Shown here in pieces: positions 59,428 to 64,000 of a stretch of 64,000 nt of DNA. Position 1 is the first letter of the stretch, and the number at the start of each line of letters is the position of its first letter. The translations under genes were made by a program, and so were the position numbers. This stretch comes from Ramlibacter tataouinensis (GTDB lineage: Bacteria; Pseudomonadota; Gammaproteobacteria; Burkholderiales; Burkholderiaceae_C). Location of the stretch: the NCBI GenBank assembly GCA_002427815.1, contig DIZF01000016.1, positions 184,954 through 248,953 of the forward strand, read 5' to 3'. Under the pieces are notes generated by a model, which saw only the letters and a program-made list of their open reading frames with translations, made no database searches and was not told the DNA's origin.

Positions 59428-60543
59428 GTGAGAAGTTCCATCTGGCTGGCGGCGGGCCTGTTTTCCCTCTGCACACTGGTCGGGGGCGCGCAAGCCCAGA
59501 TCCTCATCGGCCAAACCGCGGGCTTTACCGGCCCGGTCGCGGCGGGCGTGAAGGAGACCACCGAGGGCGCCAGGCTGTACCTCGATAGCATCAACGCCAA
59601 AGGCGGCGTGCATGGCCAGAAGATCGAACTGGTGTCGCTGGACGACAAGTTCGACCCCAAGCTGGCGGCCGAAAACGCCCGCAAGCTGATCGAAGAGCGG
59701 AACGTGCTGGCCTTGTTCCTCACCCGGGGCACGCCGCACACCGAAGCGATCATCCCGCTGCTGGACAAATACGGGGTGGCGCTGATCGGCCCGTCGACCG
59801 GCGCCATGGTGCTGCACCAGCCGGTACGCAAGCATGTCTTCAACGTGCGCGCCACCTACCAGCGCGAGGCCGAAAAGGCGATGACGCACCTGACGTCGAT
59901 GGGCATCAGCCGCATCGCCGTGGTGCTGGCCGACGACAGCTTCGGCGCGGACGGACTGGCGGGAGCGCAGAAAGGACTGGCCGCGGCCAACCTGAAGCCG
60001 GTGGTGGAGGAGAAATTCAATCGCACCAAGCCCGATTTCGGCCCCATTGCGCCCAGGATCGTCAAGGCCAACACCCAGGCCATCCTGATGGTCGCGTCGG
60101 GCCAGGCCGTGGTCGACGGCATCAAGGCTTTTCGTGCGGCCGGTTCCACGGCCCAGATCGTCACCCTGTCCAACAATGCCTCGGGCGGATTCATCAAGAG
60201 CCTGGGGAGCAACGCACGCGGCGTCATCGTGACCCAGGTGTTCCCCTATGAGCGTTCGATCGCTTACCCCATGGTGAAGGAAGCGCAGGAACTGATGCAG
60301 GCCAAAAAGGCGGGGGAGCTCAGCCCCGCGATGCTGGAAGGGTTTGCCGCCGCCAAGGTGCTGGTCGAAGCGCTGCGCCGTGCCGGTCCCAAGCCGACAC
60401 GGGAAAAAATCCAGACCGCGCTCGAGGGCATCCACAAGTTCGACCTCGGCGGGCTGGAGGTGAGCTTCAGCCCCGAGCATCACACCGGGCTGGATTTCGC
60501 CGACCTGTCGATCATCGGTGGCGACGGCAAGTTCAAACGCTGA
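59428..60543 (+). CDS. Leu/Ile/Val-type ABC transporter substrate-binding protein
   Basis: 371 residues. Signal peptide to about residue 22 (LFSLCTLVGGAQA), then the type I periplasmic binding fold: ILIGQTAGFTGPVAAGVKETTEGARLYLDSINAKGGVHGQKI and LALFLTRGTPHTEAIIPLLDKYGVALIGPSTGA. Related to LivJ/LivK and urea or aromatic-acid binders. No permease or ATPase is near, so it is an orphan component. GTG at 59428 has AGGAGA at 59418-59423. Divergent from uvrA across 128 bases with a TACACT box at 59391. Confidence 0.92.
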   Translation: MRSSIWLAAGLFSLCTLVGGAQAQILIGQTAGFTGPVAAGVKETTEGARLYLDSINAKGGVHGQKIELVSLDDKFDPKLAAENARKLIEERNVLALFLTRGTPHTEAIIPLLDKYGVALIGPSTGAMVLHQPVRKHVFNVRATYQREAEKAMTHLTSMGISRIAVVLADDSFGADGLAGAQKGLAAANLKPVVEEKFNRTKPDFGPIAPRIVKANTQAILMVASGQAVVDGIKAFRAAGSTAQIVTLSNNASGGFIKSLGSNARGVIVTQVFPYERSIAYPMVKEAQELMQAKKAGELSPAMLEGFAAAKVLVEALRRAGPKPTREKIQTALEGIHKFDLGGLEVSFSPEHHTGLDFADLSIIGGDGKFKR

Positions 60544-60564
60544 CGCCGCGCCGGCGCGCCCGGC

Positions 60565-61212
60565 CTAGCCCGGGCGGGTCCGCGTGATCCCCTGGCCCAC
60601 CTGGTGGGCCGATTCCCAGGCCCCGCTGGCGAACCAGGCATCGCCTTCGAGCCAGGCGCGCAGCATGGGCAGCGCGTCGAAACCCCAGAACAGCTTGTCG
60701 TCCACCGCATAGGTGGGCACACCGAACAGGCCGCGCGCGATCGCGCTTTCGGTATTGGCCTTGAGCCGGGCCTTGACCTCGTCGCCGGCCGGATCGCGCG
60801 CGGGCTGCAGCAGCGCAGTCAACGCCTGGATCCGCTGCGGGTCCGCCGCTTCGGCGCCGCCGCGCCAGACATGGCGAAAAATGGTCTCGCAGACATAGCG
60901 GTTCGCCAGGCCCTGCGAACCGCAGGCCAGGGCCAATCGCAGCAAGCCCAAGGGATTGAAGGGATGCGCCGCGGGCATCTGCATCGGAATGCCATGGCAA
61001 TGCGCCAGCCAGAGGACCTGCCGGTAGGTCCAGTCGCGCTTGGGCCCGATTTCGGCCGGACCGAGCTGGCCGTGGTGTTTGAGAAGCCCGGCAAACAGCA
61101 CCGGCCGGTATTCCACGCTGTAGCTCAAGCCTTGCAGCGCTTGCGGCAGCTGTTCGAACGCCAGGTAGGCGTAGGGCGAGATGAAATCGAGGAAGAAGGT
61201 GATCTGCTTCAT
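60565..61212 (-). CDS. DsbA-family 2-hydroxychromene-2-carboxylate isomerase-like protein
   Basis: 215 residues. FFLDFISPYAYLAFEQLP (with Ser replacing the first catalytic Cys of thioredoxin-like folds) and ARGLFGVPTYAVDDKLFWGFDALPML are the HCCA isomerase marks; GST kappa also belongs here. It is glutathione-dependent and acts on aromatic catabolites, though in isolation the substrate is unknown. Start overlaps the DUF1289 stop by four bases. Confidence 0.88.
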   Translation of the reverse strand: MKQITFFLDFISPYAYLAFEQLPQALQGLSYSVEYRPVLFAGLLKHHGQLGPAEIGPKRDWTYRQVLWLAHCHGIPMQMPAAHPFNPLGLLRLALACGSQGLANRYVCETIFRHVWRGGAEAADPQRIQALTALLQPARDPAGDEVKARLKANTESAIARGLFGVPTYAVDDKLFWGFDALPMLRAWLEGDAWFASGAWESAHQVGQGITRTRPG

Positions 61213-61490
61213 GGCGGTCCTGAACGCGCCGAACCGGCGGATTCCGAAGCGGCGCAGCTTTCGGCGGGTCTGCTCCGCAGGCGTTGTTCGATCAGCCGCC
61301 AGACCTCGCGTTTGGCTTCGTCGTGCAGGCGCGACCAGGCGGCGATTTCGTCGAGCGTGCGAAAGCAGCCCTCGCACCACTCGGTGACCGCGTCGACCCG
61401 ACACACCGAGATGCAGGGCGACGGCACGTCGCCGGGCATTCCCGCGCCGACCTGACGCACGCGCTCGGCAAGTTGATCGAGCGCGTCCAT
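61209..61490 (-). CDS. DUF1289 protein (Cys-rich small protein)
   Basis: 93 residues. The core SPCISVCRVDAVTEWCEGCFRTLDEIAAW has the four Cys of DUF1289 (C-x3-C, then C-x2-C), likely a zinc or Fe-S site. The C-terminus is Ser/Ala-rich and variable. Function unknown to me. The first base is shared with the YbaK-like stop, so the three genes form a coupled cluster. Confidence 0.87.
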   Translation of the reverse strand: MDALDQLAERVRQVGAGMPGDVPSPCISVCRVDAVTEWCEGCFRTLDEIAAWSRLHDEAKREVWRLIEQRLRSRPAESCAASESAGSARSGPP

Positions 61491-61996
61491 CAGCTTGCCG
61501 GCGCCTGCTGCACCACGTCGGCGACCTGCGCCCCGGTCAGGCGCTCCAGGTCCTGCGGCCGCAGCCTGAAGACGCCGTGCGGATGGCCCGCCGCCGCCCA
61601 GATTTCCTCGAAGCGGAACAGCTCGCGGTCGATCAGGGTCACCGGCGGCTGGGCATGCGCCACCGGCGACACGCCGCCGATCGAATAGCCGGTGCGGCTC
61701 TTGACGAACTCGGCGTCGGCGCGGCCGGTCTTGCCGACCAGCGCATCCACCTTCTTCTCGTCCACCCGGCGGTCGCCGGAGGTGATCACCAGCACCGCAA
61801 CGTCATCGGACTTGCGCCGGAAGATGATGCTCTTGGCGATCTGGCCGACGGCGATGCCCAGCGCGTCGGCCGCCTGCTGCGCGGTGCGCGCCGCCTCGTC
61901 GAGCATCACCGGGGCATGCGGATGACCCAGCGCCTGCAAGGCCCTGGCCACGCGCTGCACGCCTTCGGGTAATGAATGCAATTCAGCACCACACAT
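61490..61996 (-). CDS. YbaK/EbsC-family aminoacyl-tRNA deacylase-like protein
   Basis: 168 residues. AADALGIAVGQIAKSIIFRRKSDDVAVLVITSGDRRVD, then GYSIGGVSPVAH, are the YbaK fold signatures; the conserved Lys in AKSIIF is the catalytic residue in YbaK and ProX. YbaK clears Cys-tRNA(Pro); the exact activity here is not fixed. ATG at 61996; a longer reading frame exists upstream but has no family sequence. Confidence 0.9.
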   Translation of the reverse strand: MCGAELHSLPEGVQRVARALQALGHPHAPVMLDEAARTAQQAADALGIAVGQIAKSIIFRRKSDDVAVLVITSGDRRVDEKKVDALVGKTGRADAEFVKSRTGYSIGGVSPVAHAQPPVTLIDRELFRFEEIWAAAGHPHGVFRLRPQDLERLTGAQVADVVQQAPAS

Positions 61997-62061
61997 GGTC
62001 AGGCCTCCGCCGGGCCGCCCGGAGCCGTTGGTCTGCGAAGCGAACCAGGCATAGGGCGGCA

Positions 62062-62176
62062 ATGACGCTGCTCCGCTGTACAGCTGCGCGCACAACGCTT
62101 CGCAGCGTCGCCCCAAGGCAGGCCTGGGCCCCCTCGGGGGGCAGAGCAGCGGCGCAGCCGCAAACGTGGGGGCTCA
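62062..62176. repeat. Structured intergenic repeat after the HMG-CoA-lyase-like gene
   Basis: Inverted pairs include GACGCTGC/GCAGCGTC around 62062-62110, GCCCCC-TCG-GGGGGC at 62128-62142 and GCGGC-GCA-GCCGC at 62149-62161, followed by GTGGGGGCTCA. From memory this resembles an intergenic GC-rich repeat common in Comamonadaceae genomes (of the form GCCCCCACGTTGCGGC). It lies between the lyase stop and the YbaK-like gene. Confidence 0.6.
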
Positions 62177-62177
62177 T

Positions 62178-63086
62178 TTATGCGGCCCGCTTGTTCAGGA
62201 TGGCCGTGGCGGCGCGCGAATTCGGCTTGCGCTGCAGGTAGTCGCTGACGTACTTGCCCGCGTCGATCAACTTGTCGAGGTCGATGCCGGTCTCGATATC
62301 CATGCCGTGCAGCATGTAGACCACGTCTTCGGTCGCCACGTTGCCGGTCGCGCCCTTGGCGAAGGGGCAGCCGCCCAGGCCGGCAACCGATGTGTCGTAC
62401 TGCCACACGCCCATTTCCAGCGCGGCCAGGGTGTTGCCCAGCGCCTGGCCGTAGGTGTCGTGGAAGTGCCCGGAAACGTCGTCCAGGTCGTAGTGCTTCA
62501 GGGCCGCCTCCATGGCGCGCTGGACCTTCACGGGCGTTCCCACTCCGATGGTGTCGGCCACGCCGATGTGCTGCACGCCGATCTGCTTCATCAGCCGCGC
62601 CACCAGCTCGACCCGCTCGGGCGAGACCTCGCCCTCGTAGGGACAGCCCACCGCGACGGAGATGGCCCCGCGCACGTAGATACCCTTGGCCCGGGCCGCC
62701 TCGACCACCGGCGCGAAGCGCTCGATACTCTCGGCGATGGAGCAGTTGATGTTGCGCCGGCTGAACGCCTCGCTGGCGGCACCGAACACCACGATCTCGT
62801 CGGGCCGGCTGGCCACCGCCGCCTCGAAGCCCTTCATGTTGGGCGTGAGCACCGAGTAGCGCACGCCCGGCTTGCGGGCTATGCCGGCCATGACCTCGGC
62901 GGCGTCGGCCATCTGCGGCACCCACTTGGGCGAGACGAAGCTGGTGACCTCGATCTCCTTCAGCCCGGCGTCCTGCAAACGATGCACCAGGCCGATCTTG
63001 ATCTCGGCCGGCACCGGCTCCTTTTCGTTTTGCAGGCCGTCGCGCGGACCGACGTCGACGATCTTGACTTTGGCGGGAAGTTTCAT
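62178..63086 (-). CDS. Hydroxymethylglutaryl-CoA lyase family protein
   Basis: 302 residues. VDVGPRDGLQNEKEPVPAEIKI at the start, EVTSFVSPKWVPQMADA, the metal-binding HFHDTYGQALGN and the Cys in GLGGCPFAKGATGNVATEDVVY are the HMG-CoA lyase signature. Such enzymes cleave HMG-CoA or relatives (leucine and acyclic terpene breakdown) to acetyl-CoA and acetoacetate. Follows the GhrA-like gene by 5 bases. Confidence 0.94.
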   Translation of the reverse strand: MKLPAKVKIVDVGPRDGLQNEKEPVPAEIKIGLVHRLQDAGLKEIEVTSFVSPKWVPQMADAAEVMAGIARKPGVRYSVLTPNMKGFEAAVASRPDEIVVFGAASEAFSRRNINCSIAESIERFAPVVEAARAKGIYVRGAISVAVGCPYEGEVSPERVELVARLMKQIGVQHIGVADTIGVGTPVKVQRAMEAALKHYDLDDVSGHFHDTYGQALGNTLAALEMGVWQYDTSVAGLGGCPFAKGATGNVATEDVVYMLHGMDIETGIDLDKLIDAGKYVSDYLQRKPNSRAATAILNKRAA

Positions 63087-63091
63087 GATGT

Positions 63092-64000
63092 TCAGTATCC
63101 TCTTTGCGCGTCAACCACACCTGCGACGGGCTCTCCCCGTTCCACGGCGAGTATCTTGCCGGCGATCTGCGCGATGGTCTCGTCGCGCAGCGTGCGCGCC
63201 GAGGTGTGCGGCGTCGCCGTGATCCTGGGATGGCGCCAGAACGGATGCTCGGCCGGCAGCGGCTCGGTGCGGAACACATCCAGCGCCGCACCGGCCAGAT
63301 GGCCGCTGTCGAGCAGGGCGATCAGGTCTTCGTCCACCAGCTGCGCGCCGCGTGCGACGTTGATCACGTAGCCGCCCGGCAGCAGCCGCGACAGGTTGCG
63401 GGCGTTCATGATGTCGCGCGTTTGCGGCGTGAGCGGCAACAGGCAGACCAGGATGCGCGTGCCCGCCAGGAAATCGTCGAACTGCGCCGCTCCGGCGAAG
63501 CAACGCACGCCCGGAACTTCCCTGGCCGTGCGGCTCCAGCCGCGCACCGGAAACTCGAAATGCGCCACGGCCCGGGCCACGCGCTCGCCCAGCACGCCCA
63601 GCCCCATGACGCCGACCGGAAAGTCGCTGCGCCTGAGCGGCTTGCGATGCGACCACTTGCCGTGGGCAATCTCGGCCGCGTAGACGTCCAGTTCGCGGAA
63701 ATGGCGGATCACCGCGTGGCATATGAACTCCGCCATCTGCACCGCCATGCCGCCGTCCTCGATGCGCACGACCCGAGCACCACTCGGCAACTTCAGCTTC
63801 AGCAAGGCGTCGACGCCGGCCCCGATGTTGAAGATGCCCTTCAGCCCGGGCTGCTCATCGAGAAATTGTTGCGGCGGTGCCCACACCACCGCGTAATCGG
63901 CCTGCGGCGCGCCCGGGCGCCATTCGTCCACGGTCGCTCCGGGCAAGGCCGCGTGCAGCCCTTCCAGCCAGCGTGCGGGTGGGGTATTGGTACAGCAAAA
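63092..64000 (-). CDS. GhrA-like 2-hydroxyacid dehydrogenase (glyoxylate/hydroxypyruvate reductase; 5' end outside window)
   Basis: At least 302 residues; a few N-terminal residues lie beyond the right edge, as the frame is open to base 64000 (FCCTNTPPARWLEGL). The NAD(P) site VMGLGVLGERVARAVAHFEFPVRGW, catalytic Arg in INVARGAQLVDE, Glu in FRTEPLPAEHPFW and His in ATPHTSAR are in place. This is the GhrA branch, which lacks the usual GxGxxG spacing in the same position. Confidence 0.88.
   Translation of the reverse strand, partial: FCCTNTPPARWLEGLHAALPGATVDEWRPGAPQADYAVVWAPPQQFLDEQPGLKGIFNIGAGVDALLKLKLPSGARVVRIEDGGMAVQMAEFICHAVIRHFRELDVYAAEIAHGKWSHRKPLRRSDFPVGVMGLGVLGERVARAVAHFEFPVRGWSRTAREVPGVRCFAGAAQFDDFLAGTRILVCLLPLTPQTRDIMNARNLSRLLPGGYVINVARGAQLVDEDLIALLDSGHLAGAALDVFRTEPLPAEHPFWRHPRITATPHTSARTLRDETIAQIAGKILAVERGEPVAGVVDAQRGY

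Overview
The window is GC-rich (high-60s percent by eye), with almost no space between genes. It reads as chromosome of a betaproteobacterium of the Burkholderiales, most likely Comamonadaceae (Ramlibacter/Variovorax-like). Four things point there: the block tyrS / M23 peptidase / anmK / erpA / bactofilin / rpsI-rplM, the several Bug-type substrate-binding proteins, a double-length UvrA, and an SAH riboswitch ahead of ahcY. No tRNA, rRNA, CRISPR array, transposase or phage gene was seen, and no gene-free stretch exceeds 300 bases.

Layout. 1-11.5 kb is housekeeping: MidA-like methyltransferase (cut by the left edge), folM-folB-ttcA, a DUF4136 lipoprotein, a histidine phosphatase, a YhhN-family membrane protein, a three-gene MacAB-like ABC exporter, ruvAB and phoH-ybeY. 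11.5-20.5 kb holds dtd, a CDF metal exporter, tyrS, M23 peptidase, anmK, erpA, bactofilin, a coiled-coil membrane protein, rplM-rpsI (promoter and terminator visible) and rlmJ. 20.5-26 kb carries a CAP-domain lipoprotein, paaABCDE (phenylacetyl-CoA epoxidase) behind a TetR-type operator, and a transglutaminase-like protein. 26-29.3 kb is ahcY-tlyA-metF under an SAH riboswitch.

29.35-38.6 kb is the most unusual gene set: an eight-gene, tightly coupled operon. It encodes a HAD-UbiA fusion, homologues of mycobacterial DprE1 and DprE2, a 704-residue GT-C-like membrane protein, a nucleotide-sugar epimerase-like protein, an FAD oxidoreductase, GtrA and an LPG-synthase-TM protein. I infer that it makes polyprenyl-phosphate arabinofuranose (or a relative) and uses it for a surface glycan. 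38.7-48 kb is an acid-sugar catabolic operon: four enolase-superfamily enzymes, two Bug proteins, a 2-hydroxyacid dehydrogenase, an FAH-family hydrolase and a divergently placed-upstream GntR regulator.

48-64 kb contains prfC, an S41 peptidase lipoprotein, a HAD phosphatase, a small lipoprotein, the 2088-residue UvrA, a Leu/Ile/Val-type binding protein, a DsbA-like isomerase, DUF1289 and YbaK proteins, an HMG-CoA-lyase-like enzyme and a GhrA-like reductase cut by the right edge.

The most striking signal is not a gene. A REP-like palindromic element with a 73-74 bp core occurs once between folM and folB and four times inside the uvrA reading frame, always translated in frame. A second, GC-rich twin-hairpin element occurs twice more inside uvrA, with a compound relative inside paaB and a half copy between ahcY and tlyA. 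Together these add roughly 190 residues to UvrA and about 25 to PaaB, much like the protein-coding palindromic elements of Rickettsia.
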